Source: Micrococcales bacterium (GTDB taxonomy: Bacteria; Actinomycetota; Actinomycetes; Actinomycetales; Cellulomonadaceae). Taken from it: DNA of 64,000 nt. This document shows positions 1 through 8,823 of the stretch, in pieces. A program made the translations under genes and the position numbers. The notes under the pieces were generated by a model. The model was not told the origin of the DNA. It ran no database searches and saw only the letters and a list, made by a program, of their open reading frames with translations. Every line of letters begins with the position of its first letter. Within the stretch, counting starts at the first letter, position 1. Where the stretch lies: the NCBI GenBank assembly GCA_009779195.1, contig WRET01000004.1:25468-89467 (forward strand), read 5' to 3'.

Positions 1-1
1 G

Positions 2-163
2 GACTGGTTGCGCAGCACCGTCATCGCTGGCGGGCAGATCTGCGCTGCTGACCTGGACCTGCTGCACCTGTGCGACGACCCGGACGAGGCGGTCGAGATC
101 GTCGTGCAGCAAGGAGAAGAGCTGCGCAACGGGTCCCGGCCGTCGGTGCACCAGGCATGGTGA
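2..163 (+). CDS. LOG family (TIGR00730-like) protein, C-terminal fragment, 5' truncated by window edge
   Basis: Frame 2 reads DWLRSTVIAGGQICAADLDLLHLCDDPDEAVEIVVQQGEELRNGSRPSVHQAW*; 'DLDLLHLCDDPDEAVEIV' resembles the LOG family C-terminus. Confidence 0.6.
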   Translation, partial: DWLRSTVIAGGQICAADLDLLHLCDDPDEAVEIVVQQGEELRNGSRPSVHQAW

Positions 164-1614
164 CTGACACCCAGACGCCCACCGAGCAAGCCGTGCGCCG
201 GGCCTGGGTGCGCGGCAGGCCGTGGGACCCGTTGTGCTGGCCGTGGTGGGTGCAGACGCTGGCGGTGTACGCAGCCAGCCGTCTGTGGTTGTTCGTGGTG
301 TTCAGCCACTCCGCGGCGCACCAGCCTGCTGGGGTGTGGGCTCCGGCAGCACCGACGTACTTCGACTTCGTCAGTGTCCAGTTCGACGGGGACTGGTACC
401 GCAAGATCGCCGAGTGCGACCCGCAGTGCGGGTTCGCCGGTCTGGGCTACCCCGACGACTTGCCTGTCGACGCCAAGGGGGACGTGCGCCAGAACGCCTG
501 GGCCTTCTTCCCCGCGTTCCCTGCGCTGGTCCGCCAGGTGATGAACCTCACCGGGGGCAGCTGGGAGGTCACCGCACCGCTGGTCGCCACAGTCCTGGGC
601 GCGCTGGCCATGCTGGTGATCCACCGGCTGGTGGTCGACGGAGCCCCGAAGGCGGTCGCCGCTTGGCCAGGGCTGCCGCTGGCCACCGTCGCGGTGGTGT
701 GCGCGTTCCCCACCGCCGGGGTCCTGCAGACCGCGTACACCGAGTCGCTGGCCCTGCTGCTCATCGCTGTGTCGCTATGGGCGGTGGTGCGGAGGTGGTA
801 CCCGCTCGCCGCTGTGGCCGTCGTCGTGCTGGGGTTCACCCGTGCTGTCGCGCTGCCGATGGCGGTCGTGGTGCTCGCCCACGGCGCGGCCCGGTGGTGG
901 GCGGTCCGTCGTGCCCGCCTGGAGCCAGAGCCCGACGGCACGGCGCCCGACGAAGGACCGCCCGACAGTGACGGCGCCTCGCCTGACGGTGGCGGTACGG
1001 ACGCCAGCGGGGCGCCTGGCGACGAGGTGCCGCTGCGCGACAGGATCCAGATCGCCGGGTTGTTCGTCGTGGCGGTGGCCAGCGGGTTCTGCTGGCCGTG
1101 GCTGACCGGCTGGCACACAGGCACGCCTGACGCCTACCTGCGTACCCAGCAGGCCTGGCGGGTGACGGCCACCGACCCCTTCTCCGGGTGGCAGGTCTCG
1201 CAGTTCTGGGTAGGCCGGATGCTCACAGGGCTGGGTATCGACCACACCAGCTGGGACCCTGTCGCCCAGAGCCACATGCTGGAGGTCGCGACAGTCCTGG
1301 TGGTGTTTGCCGCGATCGTGCTCATCGTGGCGCTCTTGGTGCTCCCGGCGGGCAGGCGTGTGGGACCTGAGCTCGTGGCCTGGTCGACGGGGTACCTCGC
1401 CTACATCGCAGCCGTCATCGAGCCGGGGTCGTCGTTGGCACGGTTCCTGTTGCTCGCCTTCCCCATGGCTACCATCAGCATCGGGCTCGTCTCGCGCTCA
1501 CCGTGGGCGCGGCGGACCTGGCTGGCTGTCTTGCTCGTGGTGATGCTCTGGCTGCAGACAGTCTGGGTCGACGCGATCTGGACCTACAGCACCGATATCA
1601 GCTGGCCTCCATAA
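157..1614 (+). CDS. PIG-V-like integral membrane glycosyltransferase / mannosyltransferase family
   Basis: ORF with ATG at 157 overlapping the LOG stop; multiple TM segments; 'FDGDWYRKIAE...AWAFFPAFPALVR' motif typical of PIG-V-like proteins. Confidence 0.7.
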   Translation: MVTDTQTPTEQAVRRAWVRGRPWDPLCWPWWVQTLAVYAASRLWLFVVFSHSAAHQPAGVWAPAAPTYFDFVSVQFDGDWYRKIAECDPQCGFAGLGYPDDLPVDAKGDVRQNAWAFFPAFPALVRQVMNLTGGSWEVTAPLVATVLGALAMLVIHRLVVDGAPKAVAAWPGLPLATVAVVCAFPTAGVLQTAYTESLALLLIAVSLWAVVRRWYPLAAVAVVVLGFTRAVALPMAVVVLAHGAARWWAVRRARLEPEPDGTAPDEGPPDSDGASPDGGGTDASGAPGDEVPLRDRIQIAGLFVVAVASGFCWPWLTGWHTGTPDAYLRTQQAWRVTATDPFSGWQVSQFWVGRMLTGLGIDHTSWDPVAQSHMLEVATVLVVFAAIVLIVALLVLPAGRRVGPELVAWSTGYLAYIAAVIEPGSSLARFLLLAFPMATISIGLVSRSPWARRTWLAVLLVVMLWLQTVWVDAIWTYSTDISWPP

Positions 1615-1718
1615 CGGTTCGACTGGTCGCCCGGTTCGACTGGCATCGTACATGCGTACGTACTAAGGTGGGGTTCGCGTCCGGCGCGGGACACCGCGGA
1701 CCGCGCCGGACGACCAAC

Positions 1719-1734
1719 CTAGCCCCTGGGCTAG
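1719..1734. promoter_or_regulatory. Perfect palindrome CTAGCCC-CT-GGGCTAG upstream of EAL/HDOD gene
   Basis: Seen directly; in the 204-bp gap between 1614 and ATG 1819. Function (operator, promoter element or hairpin) unknown. Confidence 0.35.
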
Positions 1735-1818
1735 CCTCCGACCTGGTGTCAGGGCTACAGTCCCGTGCGATCGCGCCGATGGGAAGGCGACACGGATCGA
1801 CGAGACGGGGGTTTCCCC

Positions 1819-3066
1819 ATGGCTCCTGGGATGCTTGGTGCCCTGCGCGAGGTTGCCACCACCACATGCGTGGCGCGACAACGTATCGAGGACGGCGCCG
1901 GACTTGCCATCGGCTTCGAGGTGCTGTTCCGCCCTCATGCTGACGCCCAGAGCGCCTCAGAAGGCTGGAACTTCGACGACGACATCGCTACCGCACGTGT
2001 CATGACAGCCCTGGCTGGCCAGTTCGAGGTACGTGACGTGTCCGGCGACGGGCTGCTGTTCGTCAACGTGCCGCGTTCTTTCCTGGTGCGCCCTGACCTG
2101 ATACCCATCGATGCGGACTGCGTCGTGCTGGAGGTCCTCGAACACGTCGTCATCGACGCCGAAGTGCTCGCCGGGATCGACCGCCTGCTGGACGAGGGGT
2201 TCGTCGTGGCTTTCGACGACCTCGTGCCCGACGACCCGCGTATGCCGTTCATCGACCGGTGCGGTTTCGTCAAGATCGACCTGCAGCAAGTGCCCGAAGA
2301 CCAGCTGGTGCCTTTGGTCGAGCAAGTGCGTTCCATGGCTCCCGGCGCGCTGCTCGTCGCAGAACGTGTGGAGACTCCCGAGCACATGGAGCTGGCCCGG
2401 GCAGCGGGTTTCGACTTGTTCCAGGGCTACCTCGTCAACCGCCCCACCATGGTTGTGTGCCAAGACGTGCGCCCACAGGTACCCCTGGCCGTCACGCTCG
2501 TCGCCCGGTTGTTCAACCCTGTGACGAACCTGCCCGACCTTGCCGACATGGTGCTCTCCGACGCGGCTCTGACCCGCACGGTCATGCGTCAGGTCAACTC
2601 GGCCACCGGCGCCCGGCACGAAGTGACAGATATCGTCCAGGCCCTCAACCTGCTGGGCCGCAGCCGGCTGCGCGCGCTGCTGATGCTCGAGCTCATGCAG
2701 GCCAGCGGCCACCACGACCCTGAGGTGCCGTTGCTGGCCCTGGCCCGCACCCGGGCCGTGGAGTCCCTGGCCCCTGACGCACCTCTGGACGCAGCCATCG
2801 AGGCCCTGGCCAGGTTGTGCACCACCGTGCTCGGTATGAGCGAGGAGGACGTGGCCGAGTGGCTGCCCCGGATCGAAGAGTCGCCTGTGGCCACCATCGC
2901 CTGCGACGCCCTGGACCAGTACCTCGACGCTGTGGACCGCGAGTCGTCGCCCGTCGCCCTGCCTTCGGGGTTCACACCGCTCCAGGTGTCGATGGCGTGG
3001 TTGCACGGTCTGCGTGACGCCCGCGACCTGCTCGACACGGTGCCGCAACCTCGTCACGAACTCTGA
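1819..3066 (+). CDS. EAL + HDOD domain signalling protein (YuxH-like)
   Basis: ATG 1819; 'GFEVLFRPH', 'LEVLEHVVID', 'AFDDL', 'FVKIDLQ', 'LVAERVETPEHMELARAAGFDLFQGYLVNRP' (EAL-type) followed by HDOD 'LMRQVNSATGARHEVTDIVQALNLLGRSRLRALL'-like region. Confidence 0.85.
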   Translation: MAPGMLGALREVATTTCVARQRIEDGAGLAIGFEVLFRPHADAQSASEGWNFDDDIATARVMTALAGQFEVRDVSGDGLLFVNVPRSFLVRPDLIPIDADCVVLEVLEHVVIDAEVLAGIDRLLDEGFVVAFDDLVPDDPRMPFIDRCGFVKIDLQQVPEDQLVPLVEQVRSMAPGALLVAERVETPEHMELARAAGFDLFQGYLVNRPTMVVCQDVRPQVPLAVTLVARLFNPVTNLPDLADMVLSDAALTRTVMRQVNSATGARHEVTDIVQALNLLGRSRLRALLMLELMQASGHHDPEVPLLALARTRAVESLAPDAPLDAAIEALARLCTTVLGMSEEDVAEWLPRIEESPVATIACDALDQYLDAVDRESSPVALPSGFTPLQVSMAWLHGLRDARDLLDTVPQPRHEL

Positions 3067-3171
3067 TGAGGTCAATGGGTGAGCCAACTGCCGTAGCACA
3101 GGTAGGCTTGGCGCAACGGCTGCGCCCGTCCGGGCGCGGTTGCCCGACGGACCGAACTCAAGAGGTGCCAG

Positions 3172-3555
3172 GTGCCTACCGGCAAGGTCAAGTGGTTCGA
3201 CGCTGAGCGTGGCTTCGGTTTTATCTCCGGCGACGATGGCGGTGAGGTGTTTCTGCACGCCTCGGCCATGCCCGCGGGCACCGCAGCACCACGCCCGGGC
3301 ACCCGGGTGGACTTTGGTGTTGCTGACGGCAAACGTGGTCCGCAGGCACTGTCGGTCAAGATCCTCGACCCCATGCCGTCGGTCGTGAAGGCCAAACGCC
3401 GCCCGGCCGAACAGATGGCGGTCGTCGTCGAAGACCTCATCAAAGTGCTCGACCGTATTGGCAACGACCTGCGCCGCGGGCGCTATCCGGACAAGAACCG
3501 GGCCACCCAGGCCGCACAGCTGCTCCGCGGCGTCGCCGACGACATCGAGGCGTGA
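3172..3555 (+). CDS. Cold-shock protein with C-terminal extension
   Basis: MPTGKVKWFDAERGFGFISGDDGGEVFLHASAM: canonical CSD (KVKWF, GFGFI). Confidence 0.95.
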   Translation: MPTGKVKWFDAERGFGFISGDDGGEVFLHASAMPAGTAAPRPGTRVDFGVADGKRGPQALSVKILDPMPSVVKAKRRPAEQMAVVVEDLIKVLDRIGNDLRRGRYPDKNRATQAAQLLRGVADDIEA

Positions 3556-3557
3556 GG

Positions 3558-4760
3558 ATGACCAAAGACGCTGTGCTCGACCGGGCGGTCGACCTGGCCC
3601 GTGCCGCCGCGCAGGAGATTGCCGAGGACCCGGCCGACGTCGGCGAGCACCTCGGTGCGACCCTGGAAGCAGAACGCCTGGTCACCCACCGTTTTGAGTG
3701 CACCACCCGCGGGTACCAGGGCTGGCACTGGGCAGTGGCTGTCGCCCGGGTGCCTCGTGGGCGGGCCGTCAGCGTGTGCGAGGCGGTGCTGCTGCCCGGT
3801 GACGGTGCCTTGCTCGCCCGTCCGTGGGTGCCGTGGTCCGAACGTCTGCGTCCAGGTGACCTGGGTGTCGGTGACGTCTTGCCGTTCCGCCATGACGACC
3901 CACGTCTGGAACCTGGGTGGCGCCCGTCCGGCGACCCCGACGCGGACGACGCCGCGCTCGTGCCCGTCGAAGAGCTCGCCCTGGCCCGCGAACGGGTCCT
4001 GGCCCCCCTGGGCCGCAACGAGACCGCCGCCCGCTGGTACCGCGGCACCCACGGCCCGACCTCCGCTGGCGCCCTCGCGGCCACCGCAGCCTGCGCCACC
4101 TGCGGTTTCCTCGTCCCGATCCGCGGAGCCCTCGGCCAGGTCTTCGGTGTGTGCGCCAACGAGTGGTCCCCCGACGACGGCACTGTGGTGTCCACCGACC
4201 ACGGCTGCGGCGCCCACTCCCAGACCGACGCCGACCCTGAACCGTCCCACTGGCCTGCTCCTGACCCCCTCATCGACGACGGCCGTATCGAGGCGCTCAC
4301 TCTCGACCGACGCCAAGACGCCGATGGCAGCGACGCACCCACCGCAGAGGCGACCGACGACGCGGAGAACCCGCGCGCCACGGCACCTGCCGAGCCAGTC
4401 GGCGTCGTCGAGGCTGGACCGTCTCACGAGGCTGCCGCAGGACAACCCAGCGCCACGGCTGGTGAGCCGGTCGAGATGGTTGAGGCTGGACCCGCTGACG
4501 GTGCAGACGAGGTTCCGGCGCAACGCCCGGGTGCTACGGCAGTCACCGAGCCGATCGCGGTCGTCGACCTGGCCGAGGCCAGCGCGTCCGACGAGCCAGC
4601 TCCGTGCGACGCGGTCGAGCCTGCCGACGAGCCGACGAGCGAGGTCCCAACCGACGCGACCGACGACGCGACCGAGGTCCCCGCTGAGCCGGACGAGCCG
4701 GCTGGTCGTGCGTCTGGTGAGGTCGAGGCGTCGCCGGAGCCTGGCCCGTCCGAGGGATGA
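3558..4760 (+). CDS. DUF3027 domain-containing protein with acidic/Pro/Ala-rich C-terminal tail
   Basis: Follows cspA-like gene; 'FECTTRGYQGWHWAVAVARVPRGRAVSVCEAVLLPGDGALLAPPWVPW'-type DUF3027 signature; long low-complexity tail. Confidence 0.8.
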   Translation: MTKDAVLDRAVDLARAAAQEIAEDPADVGEHLGATLEAERLVTHRFECTTRGYQGWHWAVAVARVPRGRAVSVCEAVLLPGDGALLARPWVPWSERLRPGDLGVGDVLPFRHDDPRLEPGWRPSGDPDADDAALVPVEELALARERVLAPLGRNETAARWYRGTHGPTSAGALAATAACATCGFLVPIRGALGQVFGVCANEWSPDDGTVVSTDHGCGAHSQTDADPEPSHWPAPDPLIDDGRIEALTLDRRQDADGSDAPTAEATDDAENPRATAPAEPVGVVEAGPSHEAAAGQPSATAGEPVEMVEAGPADGADEVPAQRPGATAVTEPIAVVDLAEASASDEPAPCDAVEPADEPTSEVPTDATDDATEVPAEPDEPAGRASGEVEASPEPGPSEG

Positions 4761-7700
4761 TCGGTCCGCTGGGGGACAGTACCGACCCGTTCGGCACCGC
4801 CGGCCTGCGCGAGGCGGTGCTCACAGCCTGGCGTGCCTCGCCGGCGCGTTTCCGCGAAGACGCCAACACCGAAGAAGACCACGCCCGCACGTACTACCGC
4901 GACCGCGTCCTGGTCGACCTGGCCCAGAACGCCGCAGACGCCGCAGTCCGCAGCGGCACCCCCGGCCGTCTCCTCATCCGGCTAGAAACCGACGGTGACG
5001 CTGCCCGCCTTGTCGTGGCGAACACCGGTACCCCTCTCGACGGTCCTGGGGTCGCCTCCCTCGCCTCCATGCGCGCCTCGGCCAAACGCGCTCCCCACAC
5101 CAGCCGACCACCTACCGATGCGCAGACCACCCCAGACGACCGCGGCATACGTGGGTCCGAAGCGCTGCCGCCCCTTGGTGGCACTGGTGAGCCCCAGCCC
5201 TCCCGTCCTGCGCACCAGCCGCAGGACCTGAGGACCCAGCCGCAGCAGGTCGTGGGTCGGTTCGGGGTCGGTTTTGCCGCGGTCCGGTCCGTCGCCGACG
5301 AGATCGAGGTGCGTTCCACCACCGGCACGGTCCGCTTCGGCTTGGCCCAGACCCGTGCCCTGCTCGCCGACGACGGTGCGCTGGCCGACGAGGTTGCCCG
5401 CCGCGGCGACGCCCTGCCCGTCTTGCGCCTGCCCCTGCCCGGCCCTGCCGACCCCTGGCCTGGTTACGACACCGCTGTTGTTGCCCACCTGCGCGACGAC
5501 GAGGCGCTCGCAGCAGTCCGCGCCCAGCTCGCCGAGGTCGGCGACCCCATGCTCCTGGCCCTGCCCGGCCTGGCCGAGATCGTCGTCGAAACCCCCGAAG
5601 GCTCCCGCCGTGTCGCCGACGTCGCCGACCGCTGGCAGGTCCGCACCGCCACCGGCACCCACGAGGCCCACCTCCTGGCCGACCGTCCTGTCGAAGAGCG
5701 TGACCACCACCACTGGCAGGTGACCTGGGCATTGCCGCGGCACAGGCAAGAAGCCGGGCCGACGGTGGTGCACGCCCCCACCCCCACCGACGACCTGTGC
5801 ACCCTGCCCGCCCTGCTCATCGCGACGTTCCCCCTGGACCCCACCCGTCGCCGGGTGCAGCAGAACCCGGTCACCGACGCCCTCGTCACTGCCGCTGGTG
5901 ACACCTACGCCGCCCTGGCCACCGACCTGGTGGCCACCGGTGTGGACGTCTCCACGCTCGTGCCCACCATGTTGCCCGCCGGTGAGCTGGACGGCCGCCT
6001 CCACCAAGCCGTCGTCGAGGCCCTGCGGCACGTCCCGGTCCTGCGCGGCCCCACCGACATGCTCGTCCCGGCCGACGCCGTGGCCCTCGCCGCGCCCGCC
6101 GGCCACGACCGCCCGCTGGTCGCCGCCCTGGCCCGCCGCATCCCCGCCCTCGTGGAGCTGCCCGCCAACCCCGCCGCGTTACGCGTCCTCGGTGTTGCTG
6201 TGCGTCCCCTCGCCGATATCGTCGAAGCCCTTCCCGGTGCGAACAACGACGCGTCGTGCGAGCTGGTGGGTTCGCACGACGCGTCGTTGTTCGCACCGGA
6301 CGGCTGGACCGACCTGTACGACGCCCTGGCCTCCGTCGTGCCCGAGCAGGCAGAGGCCCTGGCCCATCTGCCCGTGCCGTTGGTCGACGGCCGTGTCGTC
6401 CGTGGTCCTCGCGGCACGGTGGTCCTCGACGGCCCCCTCCACACCAGCCTCACCCCCCGCGCCCTGGCCGCACTGACCCGCTGGGGGCTGCGTATCGTCC
6501 ACCCCCACGCCGCCCACGGGCTCTGGGAACGTCTCGGCGCCGCCCGCTGTGACGCCCTCGCTCTCTTGTCGTACGCCCAGGTCCGTACAGCCATCTGTGA
6601 CCTCCAAGACGAACCACCCCCGTGCGACGTGCCCGCCGGGACCGACGACGACGGTGGCCGCCCACGCCACGGTGACTGCCTGTCTTCCTATGCCTCAGCC
6701 TCAGAGCCCGAGCCTGAGCCGGCTGGACCGGTCCACCCGCCGTCGGAGGGTGTCGATGACGCCGCTGGGGTGGTCGTGGTGGCCAGCGGGGACACGCCCG
6801 TCCTGGGGGAGGTGGCGGCCGTGGTGGCTGAGCTCGTCGCCTTGGCCCTGCCCGTGCCAGAGCAGCTGGCCCCGACCCTGGGCCTCGTCGAGCTCCCCGC
6901 CGCAGATGGCGACCTCGTCCCCGCGCACGGCCTGGTCCTGCCCGGTTCGCCCGCACAGCACCTCTTCGACGACCGTGTCTTGACCACTGTGGCGCCCGCG
7001 GTGGTCGACCTCCTCGGCGAACCCGTCCTGCGCGCCCTGGGTGTGCGTGTCGGTCCTGTCCTGGTGCACGTCAGCGACGTCGTCGCTGATCCGCACGGCG
7101 CCGACGACGTCGATGTCGACGCCTGGCCCGACTACCTGGCCTGGCTCGGCGACCGTCTGGGCCCCGGTGCCTGGGTCGGTGACCTCGTCGCCGTCGCTGA
7201 CCTCGACGCTGTCGCCGACGACGCCTGGTCCACCTTCCTGGCCACGCTGGCCTGCGACCGTGACCTGCGCGGAGCCCTCGTCAACCCCGTGAGAACCCCT
7301 CAGGGCGCGTTTTCGTCCTACACAGCCTGGTGGCTCACCCACCGCGCCGACCTCGGTCTTGGCACCCCCTTCGCCATCGACGACGTCCCCACCTGGCTCG
7401 TCGGCTGGCTGCCCCGGGTTCCTGCGGTCCTGGCTGACACCGATGACGAGATCCGCCGCGCCCTGGGCGCAGTCAGCGCCGCCACCACCCTCGATCTGCC
7501 CACCTGGGCGAAGATCGGTTCTACCATCGCCCCGGGCACCCTGGTCGACCTGCCCGTCGCCGTGCAGGTCTGGCGTGCCCTGGCTGCCGTCCCCACCCAA
7601 GCCCCCACGCGGCCAGAGGTCTTCGAGGGGGTTCACGACCTGGACGCCTGGGTTGTGCCCGCCCTCGTCGCCCCCGCACGCGCCGAGATGGTCCGGCCAG

Positions 7701-8101
7701 CCCAGGGGGTCGTCCCCGACTCTCCTATGTGGTGCCAACGCACCGACCTGGGCCCTGTGGTCCCTGCGCGCTCCTTGGCCGACATCCTCGACCTCCCCTT
7801 GGCCAGCGACCTGGCCCCCGGCATCCCCGACGCTCCCGGTGACCGCGAACCTGTCCCGCCCGCTCTGGCCCCGTTCGTCACCACCGACACCTGGTACCTC
7901 CACGACGACCTCACCGTCGACGGCCACCAGGTCGAGTGGTGGGTCCATGACGCCCTCCCCCACGCTGTCCACCTGGCCGGTCTGGCCGCCGCCCTGGCCC
8001 AGCTCTGCGGCTGGTCGTCGCGCTGGGCACTAGAAACCGTCCTCACCGACCCCACCCGAGCCCCCGAAGCCCTCCTGGACACCACCTTCCTCGACGGCTG
8101 A
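4757..8101 (+). CDS. Sacsin N-terminal-like GHKL ATPase domain protein
   Basis: 1114 aa; 'LVDLAQNAADAA...', 'VANTGTPLDGPGVASLASMRASAKR', 'VGRFGVGFAAVRSVADEIEVRS' = GHKL/sacsin-type ATP-binding motifs. Confidence 0.75.
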   Translation: MIGPLGDSTDPFGTAGLREAVLTAWRASPARFREDANTEEDHARTYYRDRVLVDLAQNAADAAVRSGTPGRLLIRLETDGDAARLVVANTGTPLDGPGVASLASMRASAKRAPHTSRPPTDAQTTPDDRGIRGSEALPPLGGTGEPQPSRPAHQPQDLRTQPQQVVGRFGVGFAAVRSVADEIEVRSTTGTVRFGLAQTRALLADDGALADEVARRGDALPVLRLPLPGPADPWPGYDTAVVAHLRDDEALAAVRAQLAEVGDPMLLALPGLAEIVVETPEGSRRVADVADRWQVRTATGTHEAHLLADRPVEERDHHHWQVTWALPRHRQEAGPTVVHAPTPTDDLCTLPALLIATFPLDPTRRRVQQNPVTDALVTAAGDTYAALATDLVATGVDVSTLVPTMLPAGELDGRLHQAVVEALRHVPVLRGPTDMLVPADAVALAAPAGHDRPLVAALARRIPALVELPANPAALRVLGVAVRPLADIVEALPGANNDASCELVGSHDASLFAPDGWTDLYDALASVVPEQAEALAHLPVPLVDGRVVRGPRGTVVLDGPLHTSLTPRALAALTRWGLRIVHPHAAHGLWERLGAARCDALALLSYAQVRTAICDLQDEPPPCDVPAGTDDDGGRPRHGDCLSSYASASEPEPEPAGPVHPPSEGVDDAAGVVVVASGDTPVLGEVAAVVAELVALALPVPEQLAPTLGLVELPAADGDLVPAHGLVLPGSPAQHLFDDRVLTTVAPAVVDLLGEPVLRALGVRVGPVLVHVSDVVADPHGADDVDVDAWPDYLAWLGDRLGPGAWVGDLVAVADLDAVADDAWSTFLATLACDRDLRGALVNPVRTPQGAFSSYTAWWLTHRADLGLGTPFAIDDVPTWLVGWLPRVPAVLADTDDEIRRALGAVSAATTLDLPTWAKIGSTIAPGTLVDLPVAVQVWRALAAVPTQAPTRPEVFEGVHDLDAWVVPALVAPARAEMVRPAQGVVPDSPMWCQRTDLGPVVPARSLADILDLPLASDLAPGIPDAPGDREPVPPALAPFVTTDTWYLHDDLTVDGHQVEWWVHDALPHAVHLAGLAAALAQLCGWSSRWALETVLTDPTRAPEALLDTTFLDG
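6236..6297. repeat. Perfect 26-bp inverted repeat (hairpin, 10-nt loop) within the sacsin-like CDS
   Basis: Left arm GGTGCGAACAACGACGCGTCGTGCGA (6236-6261), loop gctggtgggt, right arm TCGCACGACGCGTCGTTGTTCGCACC (6272-6297); exact reverse complements. Confidence 0.95.
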
Positions 8102-8350
8102 GCTCTGGAGGGCAGCCAGCGAGGTGGCAGGCTCTGCCTTGGGCGCAGTGAGCACAGTGGAGCGCAGTGAGCGCAGTGAGCACAGTGGGCGCCGAAGAAA
8201 GCCGCCCGGTTGCGGTCGACAATTCTGCGAAGAATGCTGCCAGCAGTGTCACGTGGCCGCGGGCCACAATTCTCCAGCGCCGTGCTGGGGGTCTGCCTCG
8301 GCCACATGTGGCCCAGACGGTCTGCTGGTCGGGGGCTGTTGTGCGAGGGG

Positions 8351-8770
8351 TCAGGCGGGGTCGAGCTCTTGGGCGAGGGTGAGCATCTCGCGGCGCACAC
8401 GGTCGAGGCGCAGGTGGAGCGTGGGTGCGTCGGGCAGGGGAGGATCGTCGGGAACGGTGATGATCTGCTCGGCGATGAGCGCTGAGGCCGAGCGCAGGGT
8501 CGCAGATGTTGTTGATGCCCATGCGAAGGCTCGGTCAACAGCGGTGCCGGGGTCGTCGGTGGGCGCCGTGCTCGGGGGTTGCGCGCCATCGTGGTCGCCC
8601 ACCGGCGGGCCCGGACGTTCCCAGCGGTGGGCGATCACAGCTGGAACAATTGTGCAGATGCCGGGTTGGCACAGGACCTTTTGGGAAGAAACATCCATAT
8701 ATTCACTCAATCGAGGGATACCTGCAGGAGAGCACAACAGCCGCTGGTCACATTCTGCCAGTTTTGGCAA
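8351..8770 (-). CDS. Hypothetical protein (start uncertain)
   Basis: ORF from a TTG start; C-terminal part 'TLHLRLDRVRREMLTLAQELDPA' looks protein-like, N-terminal part dubious. Confidence 0.35.
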   Translation of the reverse strand: MPKLAECDQRLLCSPAGIPRLSEYMDVSSQKVLCQPGICTIVPAVIAHRWERPGPPVGDHDGAQPPSTAPTDDPGTAVDRAFAWASTTSATLRSASALIAEQIITVPDDPPLPDAPTLHLRLDRVRREMLTLAQELDPA

Positions 8771-8823
8771 GGTATAACAGGGAGCGATGTGGCATGAAGA
8801 GGCGGGTCAGGTGTCAGGCCAGG

